64,000 nucleotides of DNA, taken from Closterium sp. NIES-65. Its lineage: Eukaryota; Streptophyta; Zygnematophyceae; Desmidiales; Closteriaceae. The stretch is taken from NCBI GenBank assembly GCA_948144175.1, contig CANXME010002181.1, forward strand, positions 186,001 to 250,000, read 5' to 3'. The translations under genes and the position numbers were made by a program. How positions within the stretch are numbered: position 1 is the first letter of the stretch; every line of letters begins with the position of its first letter. Below, piece by piece: positions 52,991 to 63,536 of the stretch. The notes below the pieces were generated by a model that searched no databases, was not told the origin of the DNA, and saw nothing but the letters and a program-made list of their open reading frames with translations.

Positions 52991-55095
52991 CTACCCACCT
53001 GAACGGGCGGTGTATGCTCCTGTGGTGGCTGCTGCGGCTTCTCTTGTTGCTGTTGCTGCTCCTGTGGCTGCTCCGGGTCATGGGCTGGTGCGTTAGGGTC
53101 AGGGGTAGAACCAGCAGTTGGTGACTCCTCATGGTGAGGTGCAGCTGCCTTTTGTTCCTCTTGCTGCTCCTCTACCTCCTCTCCAGGGTCCTCCCCTGCC
53201 CCCTCAAAGATGGAAGAGGTGTAGGGATCCTGAAGAGAGCTCCCAACTGTACTAGCACCATGCTCTTTCCACCCCTTATAGCTCAGCCCCTCGTGGAAAA
53301 CCACATCCCTGCTTTCCACCACCCGCTAATCCGCCACACTCCACAACATCCAAGCTTTGCTCCTCTCCGACACCCCAAGAAAAATGCCCCATTGTGCCTT
53401 AGGATCCAGTTTCCTCCGTTGCTGGTCGGGCACTTTGTACTGCGCCATGCACCCCCACACTCGTGCCATGGACACACTAGGCACCTTCCTGGTCCACATG
53501 AAGTAAGGGCTCTTGCCCCCTAGCCCCCTGCTGCCCATTCAGTTCTTAACCCAGTTGGCATATTGCACTGCTGCCCCCCACCAAGTATGGTCCAGCTGCG
53601 CATGAGCAAGCATGGCTCGGGCAAGGTCAACGAGGGTCCGGTTAAGCCGCTCCGCTGCCCCATTTTGCTGCGGCGTGTAGGCAACTGAAAGCTGGTGGGT
53701 GATGCCCTTGTCTTCAAGGAAAGACTCCAGATCCTTCCCCATGTACTCCCCACCCCGATCAGACCTTAGTATCTTCACCTTCGCCCCGGCTTCCCTCTCC
53801 GCATAGCGTATCCAACGCTTGAAGACCTTGGCCACCTCATCCTTGGTTTTCACCAAGGTAACCCAACTTAGGCGGCTGAAGTCATCCAAGAAGGTGATGA
53901 AGTATTTGCTGCCCTTCTCCCTATCCGGTGTTTGCATGGGGCCACACACATCCGTGTGCACCAACTCAAGAGGTGCGGAGGCTCGAGTGGTGGAGGTAGG
54001 GAAAGAGGTCCTTGGCAGCTTCCCGGTCGTGCAATCAGGGCACTTGCTTGGCTGCCCACCACCCTCCTTGATCTCCACACCCTTCAGCTCCCCCTTCTTC
54101 ACACACTCCACAAGTTGCTGCCTTCCTGCATGCCCCATGCGTAGGTGCAGCAATTCTGCCGTCACCTGCTCCACGTCCCTCCAACGGCTGCTACAAGCGG
54201 CTTCCTCGGCTTCAACTCCATGTGCCCTCTCCACCTGAGGCACACAAACTGGAACAAGGTATAGGCCCTTCTCTAATCTGGCCTCCATCACCACAGCTCC
54301 ACCCTTGCGAACCGTGCCACCTTCCATGGTGAAGGTGCATATGTATTCTTGCCTCGCAAGTTGAGAGCATGAGAGAAGGTAGGCTGCCAAATCAGGAACA
54401 TGAAGCACACCCTTCATATTCAGCACCTCCCCCTCCTTCCCCATGACGGTGATGGTGCCGATGCCAATTGCTTGCAGCGTATCTCCTCTCCCCACAATCA
54501 CATTTCTAGAGTTAGGTGAGAGGGAGTGATAGGTGGTGAAGAGGTCGCGCCGAGGTACCATTCCACAGGTTGCCCCAGAGTCTAGAATGAGCTGATTGGG
54601 GTCAGCCAACACACGACCAGCAAGCGCCGTCTCCTTCTCCAAGGATAAGAAGGAGAAACCATCATCCGATGAGTCCTCTTTTCCCTTCTTATTCTCGTTT
54701 GCCGCCGTTGCTGCCGATTTCTCTTTGCTGCCCTTCTTGTTCCATGCTCCATTCTTCATCCTCCTCTCCACCCACTCAGGCCTAGTGACAGGTGGAGCCT
54801 CTCCTGGGTACCCTTGAGGCTTCCACCCATCAGGACGGCTCCAACACTCCTTCCAAGAATACTTCCGGTTGCATCCAGGGACGAGGCACTTGTCGAGCTC
54901 CTTCTTCTTTCCCCCACCTCCTTGCCGCTGCTGGTATTTCTTGGAGGCAGCCCTATCCCCTGCCCCCATTCCCCCTTCAACTATTCTACCAGCATCCAGT
55001 TTGCGAGCCTCATCAGAGACCAACACCTCCCATATCCAGGCCTTGGTCCATTTCTGTTGCTCAAGGTGAAGGTACTGCAGTAGGGCCTCGTTCAC
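52991..55095 (-). pseudogene. Element H partial Gag, protease, integrase and Gln-rich linker
   Basis: The 55095-53539 frame begins in the middle of Gag (LQYLHLEQQKWTKAWIWEVL), then has a Cys cluster lacking the His (CLVPGCNRKYSWKECW), protease LILDSGATCGMV, pre-integrase LLHLRMGHAGRQQL...CPDC, and integrase core TDVCGPMQT, LRSDRGGEYM and NGAAERLNRTLVD. An in-frame stop follows NWVKN at 53539-53541; the same frame then continues through integrase C-terminus (GGKSPYFMWTRKVPSVSM, VWGCMA) to a second stop at 53326 and a Glu/Gln/Pro-rich linker. Catalytic Asp/Asp/Glu are kept. Confidence 0.9.
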
Positions 55096-55167
55096 CTCTT
55101 GGTCCAGCCCCTGGAGTGCGGTGTAGATGAAATATGATGAAAAGAGGGAATGTCGCAGGCCTAACCA

Positions 55168-55179
55168 GCTCTGATACCA
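55168..55179 (-). other. Primer-binding site of element H
   Basis: On the reverse strand TGGTATCAGAGC begins one or two bases after the LTR end (+ strand GCTCTGATACCA). Confidence 0.9.
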
Positions 55180-55180
55180 C

Positions 55181-55691
55181 TGATGGAAAGCGAGCGAATC
55201 TGGAGAGCGTACAAGAGATTAAGTCCGCCGACTTCGACGGAACATTGCGTGCAGCTCACGTAACCTTAAACTATGAGCAGGTACGTGTTAGAAAGGTCTT
55301 AATCTCTAATTTCCAGAATGGTAACGCACGCTTTCAACAAAGATCTAGGCCGATCGCTATCGCGATCTAAGTGCGACGGTGTATCCTGGCGGAATTACTA
55401 GGCAGCCATGGATTAGTTCAAGAAAGTAGCTTTAGCAAGAGTTCAGATCTGAAAAAGTGACGAGTTGTTCAAACCCTACCAACCCAACCCTCGCCCTACA
55501 ACAATCCCCAACAACCCACAGTGCTAAACTAGCAACACCAAAGCTGTTGTAGTGAATAGCAAAGGTTTGTTGGTGCTTGTTGGGTGCGAGAACAATTCCA
55601 GCCTGCAACAAGTCTAACCACCACATTTTGCCCAAAACCTTAGCCCACAACCAGCTAGAGCAAAATACCACAACCACCTACACAATCAACG
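55181..55691 (-). repeat. 5' LTR of element H
   Basis: 511 bp, partner of 50785-51295, followed by GTGAT at 55692-55696. Confidence 0.93.
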
Positions 55692-55984
55692 GTGATAACG
55701 TGTCCGAAACTATGCACAGCATCCTATCGCACCAAAATCGATGTGACACACAACACGCCTCGAAGTACGAGAGCTGGCATTCCGCGATTCCGAGTATGCC
55801 TACGCCGGTATGGTATGAACGTGCTACGAGGTCATTATGCCCTGCCTGAACATATATAGCGCCACGATTAACCTATGCACGCACCACGGTTACCCTTCTT
55901 TCACACCGCGATCCAGAAGAACCATGCGTAGTTTGTGCCTAGGACGCTCACGCTGATTCTCTGGGCTTCCTTCACGCCTTTTCA

Positions 55985-57350
55985 TTGCCCTCCCCTCACC
56001 CCTCCGGTGTTTGCTGTCCGTCGTCCTCCTCCCTTCCCTTCCCTTTCCTATCTTGCTACGTCCCACCCCTTGCTTTCCCTGCCCTTCCCTTCTCTTCCTA
56101 ATCCGCTCTCTTGCCTTCCCTTGCTAAAGCTTCCCTTAGCTTCCTTTCCTAACTCCTCCTTGCCTTCCCTTCCTGTACCGTGACTTTGACTCCTCTTCCA
56201 TTCCCTTCGCCACCCTTCCTATCATTCGCCTCCCTTCCCATCCATTCCTCCCCGCATATCCCTTCCTTTTCCCACTCATACCTTCCCTTCCCGCTTATCC
56301 CTACCCTTCCCGCTCATCCCTTCCCTTCCCGCTTATCCCTTCCCTTCCCGCTTATCCCTTCCCTTCACGCTTATCCCTTCCCTTTCCGCTTATCCCTTCC
56401 CTTCCTCTCCCCCGCATCCAGTCCCCCACTGCCCCCCTTCCATTCCCCCACTCCCCAACGCCCATTCCCCCACTTCCCCCATTCTTTCCCCTGCTCCCCC
56501 CCGTCCTTTCCCCCACTCCCACCCGTCCATTCCTCCATCCCCCCCATCCAATACCCCACTCTCCCTCACCCTTTTCCCACACAGTAATTCTCCCTTTCCC
56601 CAACGCTAACCCTCCCCGTCCCCAATGCACCCCCCTGTCCCGCACCATCACCCGCTCTCTCCCCTACTAACACCCTCCCTTTCCCCCACTCCTACCCTCT
56701 CTTTCCCCCACTCCTACCCTCTCTTTCCCCCACTCCACCTCGTCCCTCCCCACACTCCTCCTAGCCTTTCCCCCACTTCCCCCTGTCCAATCCCCAACTT
56801 CCCCTTTGAAACTTTCCCCACTCCCCTAGGGCCGATGCCTTTTTGACCGTGCATGCCCTCCGCTCCCAACACGCCTTTTTGTGGAAACCACGTCTTCCTC
56901 CCTTCCCCCTGCTTCCCCAGTCATCCTCCCTCCCCCTTGCTACCCCTGTCATCCTCCCTTCCACCCTGCTACCCCTGTCATCCTCCCTTCCCCCTACTAC
57001 CCCAGTCATCCTCCCTACCCCTTGCTACCCCAGTCATCCTCCCTTTACCCTGCTACTCCTATCATCCTCCCTCCCCCACCCCCACTCCCCTCTCCTTCCT
57101 CCCTTCGTTCCCCACCAGGTGCACGATAAGACTGGCAGGGGCCTGGCATTTGGGTTTATATCGTCACCTCCCCTCCCCCCCCCCCCCCCCCCACTCCCAC
57201 TCCCCTCTCCTCCCTTCCTTTGTTCCCCGATGTCAGGCATACAATAAGACTGTCAGGGGCCTGGCATATGGTGGTGCCTCGTCTGCTCTGCTCCCCCCTC
57301 CCCCACACCCCTCTCCTTCCCCTGTTTTCTCCCATCAAGGAGCGCACAAT
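55985..57350. repeat. 1.35-kb polypyrimidine (C/T) tract with internal minisatellites
   Basis: Almost only C and T on the + strand, with 19-bp units (CCCTTCCCGCTTATCCCTT type, 56283-56400) and CATCCTCCCT-containing units of about 27 bp (56910-57070), and a C-run near 57174-57192. Frames across it are artefacts. The stretch 55697-55984 just left of it is unassigned. Confidence 0.93.
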
Positions 57351-57359
57351 ATGACATCG

Positions 57360-58665
57360 ACGGTGTGATGTCACACCCGTGGCTCGCCCACGCGCGACGA
57401 GTTGTGTTGCCGCGACAGGCGTCGCAGGTGTTCCCGTCGCAGCCGACGCAACAGCAGTTGCAGCAGCAAGTGTCGCAACAGCAATCGCAACAGCTGGAGG
57501 CTGTCGTCGCAACTCTCCAACAACACTGCTGCGACCACCACCTGCGACGCGCACGCCCTAGTAACTGTTGCTGAGCCTCTCTCTCAGCTTCAACAAAACC
57601 AGTCACGTACTGCTGCAAGAAGATTAACCTCAGGAGCAGCCACTGCCGGAGCAGCCGCAGCAGGAGCCGGAGCCGCTGCAGCAGGAGCAAGAATTGCAGC
57701 AGCCGCAGCAAGAGCAGCAGCCGCAGGAGTAGCGGTTGCAGCAGCCGGAGCAGCAGCAGCAGCGGCCTCCTATGCCTCCTGTCTCTGGACTTCAAGCCCT
57801 TGGTCTCGCCTCCGCTTCTCCTCTCTCCTCTTGCCTACGGTCCCATGTTTTCTCTGCCTGAACCCGCCTCAGCTATTTTCCACTGTTCTTAGCCTCCGCT
57901 GTCCCCTCCTCTTTCTCACACTTGGGCTTCTCACTCTCCTCATGCTTATCCCTCGTCCCCTGTCCCTACCACTGATCTTCGTACTGTCCTCTTCCCTCCT
58001 AGTTCGCCTCGTTTGTCTTAGTCATTGCTTCCTTCTCCTCATGAGTCAGCCCTCACCGCTTCCCTCTCTACTCCTGTCACTGACTACTATCGCACGTACC
58101 ATCCTGTTATCTCTCGTGTTCCCACCTCTCTTGGTATGGACCCTCGTGTTTCTCTCTCCTCTGTCTCCACCCTTACTGTCGCTGTCACTGAGTTCGCCGC
58201 TACTTGCCGCCTTGACTACGCCACTCGTATCGTGGCTGCTCCTCCTACAAGTCCTCTGGCCATTGAAGGTGAGTCTGCCCTTGGCTGTGACGCCCTAGAG
58301 GACAGAGAGTTTGAGCTAGAGTTCCTGGCAGCCACTTCCCCTCATCTCTGTGCCATGGTGCTCGCCCTTGAGGGAGACCCCGGCGCCCTTGACATACCGA
58401 CTCCTCGCACTTACGCTGAGGCATTGTCACGGACTTGGGCCTCTCAATGAAGAGCTGCCATGGACTCAGAGATGGCCTCCTACAGATCCACAGGCACCTA
58501 CATAGATGAGGTCCCCCCCCCCTTGTGGATCTTCAGGATGAAGTGGCCATTGGGATCTCCTCCGGTCTTCAAGGCGTGCTATGTGGCTAGAGGTTTCAGT
58601 CAGCGAGAGGGAGTTGACTTCTTTCAGACCTTTGCGCCTACCCCGAAGATGACTACTCAACGATG
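57360..58665 (+). pseudogene. Fragment J: diverged copia linker and RT N-terminus
   Basis: 57400-57790 is a Gln/Ala-rich linker with an EPLSQLQQNQ stretch in the place of the LREW module. 57950-58460 matches the segment before RT (LDYATRIVAAP, ALGCDALEDREFELEFLAA, GDPGALDIPTPRTYAEAL). A TGA interrupts at 58448, then RT starts (AMDSEMASYRSTGTYIDEVP, VFKACYVARGFSQREGVDFF) and stops at APTPKMTTQ where the LINE begins. It is a distant member of the A-type family. Confidence 0.85.
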
Positions 58666-59640
58666 TTACTTTTCGTTTTTTATAAATAACAATTGAATGT
58701 ATACACCAGCATGGACAAGCATATACAGACAAAGACGGTCATAACCGTGCGTGAGGAGTTTGAGGCGAAACCTCTGCCTCCAGATGAAGCATCTTAAGTC
58801 CTAGTGGGCCTTGCCCTCCGCGCCGACCACAGAGCAGCAGAATTGTTTGTCCACTTCAAACTGTTGCCATCCAACTTGATCCTCTTCAACATGTTCCACT
58901 CCTCCGAGGAATCTTGCCGCCTTTGTTTTCGCCATGTCGAACCAAATTTGTGGGTGTACAACTTCACATGATGTCGAAAGGCCAGCTCTATCCTCTGCAA
59001 GACACGTTGCGTGCGGAATTTCTGCTTTTGGAATATAGCATCCCACCGCTTGACCCACAATTGGTGCATTGCAATTGAAGTTAGCGTCATCTCCGGGAAA
59101 GCCGAGCTGGTTCCAATGTCTCAGAACAGAAGGTCACCGAGCGAGTCCGTCTTTCGTCTGTGGTTGAGCATGCGCAGAGCGCGCCAGAGAGCGGTGAAAA
59201 TCGCTTGAATTCTTGGGCAGAGTACCAAATAGCGTTCCAACGTCTCCGGGTCACCGCAATACGGGCAGACGGGCTTACTGCTAAGAAAAGCAAGGCGCTC
59301 CCCAACTTGCATATTCAAGCCGTGGATCGTGAGAAGGACGTCCCGCGAAGGGCTGGGAACAGCTAGAGAGTCCCGGGTGCGCACAACCGCCTTCTAGTTG
59401 ATGCTTTCCCCCCATCTTGCCGCCCATTTTGCCCACTTGTACGATTCCTTTTGGGCACCCTTCCATCCTTCTTTCAACTGCTTTATGGGGGCAACCTGCC
59501 CCCCTTCCAAAATCAGCACCAGCGGATGGGAGTTAGCCGAGCGAGGGAGCACAGTTGGAAACCCCAGGCAAGCAGCCCAGAGCCTTCAGCGCCAACTTCG
59601 CAGCACCACTACCTCCTACCTCCGCCGAAAGGGACGCCAT
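58666..59640 (-). pseudogene. LINE 3' end with RT zinc-binding domain (5'-truncated)
   Basis: The reverse-strand frame 59384-59121 encodes SRDVLLTIHGLNMQVGERLA, then FLSSKPVCPYCGDPETLERY and LVLCPRIQAIF, the zf-RVT module found after RT in plant non-LTR elements (and in derived genes). The usual His of C-x2-C...ET-x2-H-x4-C reads Arg. After a stop near 59121 homologous sequence continues (LWVKRWDAIFQKQKFRTQRV and beyond, 59090-58794). The 3' end is AT-rich (TTATTTATAAAAAACG on the reverse strand) and directly abuts copia fragment J, as for a 5'-truncated insertion. A target duplication was not resolved. Confidence 0.72.
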
Positions 59641-59657
59641 GGATTTCTGCACTAGAT

Positions 59658-59781
59658 TGTGAAAAATGAGGAATGAATGAACTAGCACAAAGTTGGGTAC
59701 AAGTAGGAAACCCTAGGAAACTGTACCCCATAGTGTCTACCCCACTATAGCCTACACAAGCTATATAATATGAGTTTGACA
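59658..59781 (-). repeat. 3' LTR of element K (124 bp)
   Basis: Reverse-strand ends TGTCAA...TTTCACA, aligning with the LTRs of D, E and G. Confidence 0.88.
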
Positions 59782-59977
59782 CACCCCCATAGGCAAAGTG
59801 GGGGAGAACAAGAGGTCACAAGACCAGTCAAGCAAAGCAAAGCAAGCTCAGGGTGGATCACACCGTCACCACACAATCCGAGCACAAGAGCAAGGCAAAA
59901 AGGCCAGCTCACACGCAAGATCATATGTAAAGGTAAACAAGCAAGTGCAGGTATAGAAAGATCACAGTACAGCAAGG

Positions 59978-60660
59978 TCAAGAAGTGAGCAAGTGAGGCC
60001 AAGTAGGCACAAGACCTAACATCGTATTGAAGCGCTGATGATCACAAGGCGGAAGTGCCTTGGTAAAGATATCAGCAGTGTTGGCCTCAGAGGCCACGTA
60101 AGCAAGGCGCAGCTGACCACGCTGCTGCAGCTCACGAGCAAGGAAGTAGCGACGAGCAATGTGCTTCGTTCTGTGCTCTAGTCTGTGCTCCCGACACAAG
60201 GCCAGCATGGCCTTATTGTCTACGTACAGAACTCGAGGAGAACGAGGCAGCTCTCCTAGGTCAGTCAGCAGGTAGGTGAGCCAGCGTAGCTCCTGTGCAG
60301 CCATGGCCCCTGCGTAGATCTCAGCCTCAGAGCTGAAGCCGAGAACAGAAGACGAGCGGGTAGACCACCACAAAACAGAGTCGGAGCCAAGGCTGAAGGT
60401 GTAACCCTGTGACGACCGCTGCGTAGCCTGGTCGTCAGCCCAAGAAGCGTCTGCGTGACCTGTGAGGACCACTCGACGTCGCCCTCCAAGCACTAGCCCC
60501 GTGCCCGACGTACTGCACAAGTAGCGCAACACCCTCTTCGCTGCAGCCATGTGCTCTGGTCGGTGTCTCCCAGGAGCAACATAGCGTGCCAAGATGCTAA
60601 GAGGGTATGCAAGGTCAGGTCGTGTGCAGGTCATCAGGTACATGAGGCAGCCAACAAGTC
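59978..60660 (-). pseudogene. Element K RNase H domain
   Basis: MYLMTCTRPDLAYPLSILAR, HADASWADD, FSSEAEIYAG, LYVDNKAMLAL and NTADIFTKALPP show the complete RNase H region with its C-terminal end at 59978. Upstream, sequence jumps at GTTGGCTGCC to the linker, so the RT fingers and palm, including YVDD, are missing. The frame of the linker ends in a stop just beyond the junction. Confidence 0.88.
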
Positions 60661-61700
60661 GACAAGCTCAGCAACTAGGGCAGACGCAGTAGTGGACTCA
60701 AAAGAAGGGTCAGTGACAACAGTGGCCAGGAGACGCGTGACAGTAGGACTGGCAGCACGAAGAAAGTCAGACTCAAGGTCAGCAAGAAGAGGAAGAGAGG
60801 ACTCAGGAGGAGACGGCAACGGGACACGCAGAGGAGCAGTGGAAGGACGCAGGGCCATCTGGTGTGTGCCTGGGACCGCAGGAGGACGCGGACGCGAAGC
60901 ACGACCACTAGTGCGAGCAGCACGAACAGGCGACGCAGGACGAGACGCAGGCTCACGACGCTCAGCAAGACCTCTAGTAGGACCAGTGTAGGAAGAAGGA
61001 GCAGGTAGGGGGGAGGCGGACAGTAATTGTGACTGCGATTGGATAGGCTGCGGACACTCTAAGGGAGGAGAAGGACCAGTAGAGGGCGGGAGACCAAGAA
61101 CCTGCTTAAGGAGCGGAACGAAGTATGGCCGTGGCCGCGCAGCGCCTCTAGAATGAGAATGGACAGCACAAGTACCCCTAGCGGTAGCACCAGCGCTAGC
61201 AGCACCTCCAGCTCCAACAACGCCAACTCAAGCACCCTCAAATGCACCAGCGCCAGCAGAAACACCAGCGCCAACACCCCCAGCAGCTCCAGATCCAGCA
61301 GCACCAACTCCTGCAGCCCCAGCAGCACCCCTAGTCCCAGCAGCTCCAGTACCGCCAGTACGAGCACCTTCGGGACCAACAGAAACACTAGTACCTCCAG
61401 CTCCAGCAGCAACGATCCAGCACCGGGCAAACCACTCGCGCAGCTCCTGTGGAGAGAGTGGCTCCCGCCTCGACGAAGCACCGCAGGCGGCCACACGAGT
61501 AGACCCAGCTCCCCTAGGCTCCGCACCCCCTGTCTCAGCACCCCCACGCTCAGCACCCCCAGACTCAGCACCCCCAGGCTCAGCACCCCCAGACTCAGCA
61601 CCTCCAGACCCGGCACCCGCATGCTCAGCAGCCCTAACAGCACCAGAGTCAACAGCTACCTCGACAGGCTCGACTGCGTCTACCTGGGACACACCTGAGG
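60661..61700 (-). pseudogene. Element K integrase-RT linker
   Basis: Gly/Ala/Glu-rich low-complexity sequence with one SPQELREWFA module (near 61440) and the SLRPSTAP-type and PTVTRLLATVVTDPSFEST segments. Frames 61228-61692 and 60634-60858 are the homologous ones. A stop separates it from integrase near 61710. Confidence 0.82.
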
Positions 61701-61710
61701 GGGCAGGACC

Positions 61711-62910
61711 CTAAGGGGGGAGGGGGTCTACCGGGGGAGGACCTGGCGCAAGGAAGAGCGGCGGCGGGGGAAGGGGCGGAGTGCGGTAGGGGAAGAGACG
61801 GTAGTAAGGTACCGACTCTTCAAAGGTGACATCCTGGGAGGACAGAACACGGCGCGAGGTGGGGTGGTAAAACTGCCAACCAAGCGCGTCAGGGGGGAAG
61901 CCAAGGAAGACGCAGGGAACAGCACGGGGGGACAGCTTGTCCGCAGACAAGTCGCGGACAAACGCCCGAGATCCCAAGAAGCATCGCCAACCCTCCCCGT
62001 CCACCGCAAGGTGGGGGAGGTCTCTGGCAAGGAGACAAAGGGCTGAAGGTTGAGCTGATGCGCCGCGTACTGAACCGCAAACGGCCACAGAAAATGGGGG
62101 GCAGCCGCATGCATCATGGACGTACGAGCGACGTCCATGACCATGCCAATGCGGCGCTCAGCAATCCCATTTTGCTGTGGAGAGGCCGCAAGCGTGAAGG
62201 TCTGGCGGATGCCCTGTGCACGACAGAAGGCTCCCAAACGGGCAGAGGAAAACTCCCCGCCCCTGTCATAGTGGAGACGCAGAACAGGAAAGTCGGAGCC
62301 GAAACTCCCCCTGAGTTGGAGACGAGCTGCGCGGATCTAGTCGATCAACACCTCAGTGACGTAACCCTTGCTGCGCAAGGGGAAGACTCTGATGTAACGC
62401 GAGTAGTCGTCAACCACCAAAAGGAAGTAACGCTCGTGCCCCTGTCCACGGACGCGGGCGGGGCCCCACACGTCCATGTGGAGAGTCCGCAAGGGAGCCT
62501 CTGTCGGAGGAAACTCGGAGAAGTGAGGGGCGACGCGCTGTCGCCCCTCGACACAGGGGACGCAGGTAGGGCCAGGCCCCGGAGGTAGGGGAGGGAGAGA
62601 CCGGGGGAGACCAGAGACAAGGACACAGGAGGCCATGCCTCGGAGACGAGGCAGGAAGGGGTGACCAAGGCGGTGGTGCCAAAGGAGAGTCTGGTGGGAC
62701 AGGAGACGACACGAGCAGGGAGCACACTCAGGACCAGACCTGGACGCTGCAGCAAACACATGACTCGACGCAGCTACCTGGGCAGACTCGGCAGCCGGAG
62801 GAGACTCAGTAGTAAGGGTGTACAGTCTCGACCCTGGCCGACGGGTGAACGTGGCCAAGTGTCGGCCTGTCCGAGCACACGTGCAGTGGGTCACCCGCTG
62901 ACTCGCAAGA
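61711..62910 (-). pseudogene. Element K integrase
   Basis: It has LLWHHRLGHPFLPRL and CVPCVEG (zinc-binding H/C), HMDVWGP, a region with a TAG after VTEVLID (62337-62339), NGIAERRIGMVMDVARTSMM and the C-terminal FVRDLSADKLSPRA, VFLGFPPDALGWQFYHP. A short deletion removes residues between WRC and GSRAF near 61978. The integrase inserts cDNA in the nucleus; this copy has at least a stop and two frame changes. Confidence 0.88.
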
Positions 62911-63536
62911 GTGAACTAGTCAACCCCCCTATCCTGTAGGTCCGCTCCACTCACCAAGTTCGTAGAGAACGAGGGGAGGTAGAGACCTGACAGGGTGCCA
63001 GAGGGGGCTGCCGGGCACAGTAAGACAATGGAGAAGCTAGCAAGGAAAGGACCCCCAAAGGGGTCCGCCAGGGAGACTGCAACCGGCCGACTAAGCGGCG
63101 TAAGCGTGGTGCGGTATCGAAAGGAGTGGGACGCACCCGAGTCGAGGGTGAAGGTGTGTAAGGCCTGAGCCGACGTAGTACCTGAGAGAGCAGACCCACC
63201 AGCACCTGGGGCAGCAAACGCACTAGCACCTGGAGCAGCAGACGCACTAGCACCTAGAGCAGCAGCCTCACCAGCACCTAGAGCAGTAGCCTCAATGCCC
63301 GGGTCAGGCGGTACACACAGGTAACAGTCACCCTCAACACTAGCAGTCACAGCATACATGGCAGCAAGGATAGCATCATAGTCAAGATCAAAGATGACAA
63401 CCCCTGCCCTAGACAGATCTCCTCAGCGAGGGATCTCTGACGCCTTAGGGAACAGGTGACGCCACGCGTCCGTCAGGCGGACAAAGCAGCGCTGGGTGGA
63501 GTGCGGGCCCCCGCACTGCTCACCAGCGCGCTCGCC
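62911..63536 (-). pseudogene. Element K protease and gag C-terminus
   Basis: Protease HTFTLDSGASHSFRYR is preceded in the same frame by a low-complexity spacer of Gly-Ala/Ala-Leu repeats (LGAGEAAALGASASAAPG) and VTASVEGDCYLCVPPDPGIE. Farther upstream the Cys/His cluster region (homologous to CGGAHATQRCF) is present up to 63536. It independently supports a single-frame Gag-protease arrangement in this lineage. Confidence 0.85.

Larger units (their letters stand above)
50785..55691 (-). mobile_element. Element H: copia retrotransposon with 511-bp LTRs
   Basis: LTRs 50785-51295 and 55181-55691 are flanked by GTGAT (50780-50784 and 55692-55696). On the reverse strand a PBS TGGTATCAGAGC follows the 5' LTR after one base (55168-55179), and a purine-rich AAGGGGGAG precedes the 3' LTR. 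The outer base of the right LTR is mutated (CA end reads CG on the + strand). The N-terminal half of gag is missing; pol is present with stops and frameshifts. This is a third copia lineage in the window. Confidence 0.94.
59658..63536 (-). mobile_element. Element K: short-LTR copia lacking RT, reverse, 5' end missing
   Basis: The 3' LTR 59658-59781 (124 bp, telo-box AAACCCTAG near 59709) is followed by the reversed purine tract and 3' block. Upstream: RNase H (to about 60655), then a direct jump to the pre-RT linker, integrase (61711-62900), protease and the gag Cys/His region (to 63536). The RT domain is deleted at 60655-60661. At 63536 gag is joined to an RT piece of another copy (L). TAGAT (59653-59657) is the left outer flank. 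Confidence 0.88.

Noticed and set aside
56000..57350. Coding frames in the pyrimidine tract
   Set aside because: Low-complexity Ser/Pro/Leu composition imposed by C/T sequence; no homology.
58666..59640. Host gene with zf-RVT domain
   Set aside because: The zinc His is lost, stops interrupt the frame, and the AT-rich 3' end abuts a copia fragment, all fitting a 5'-truncated LINE.
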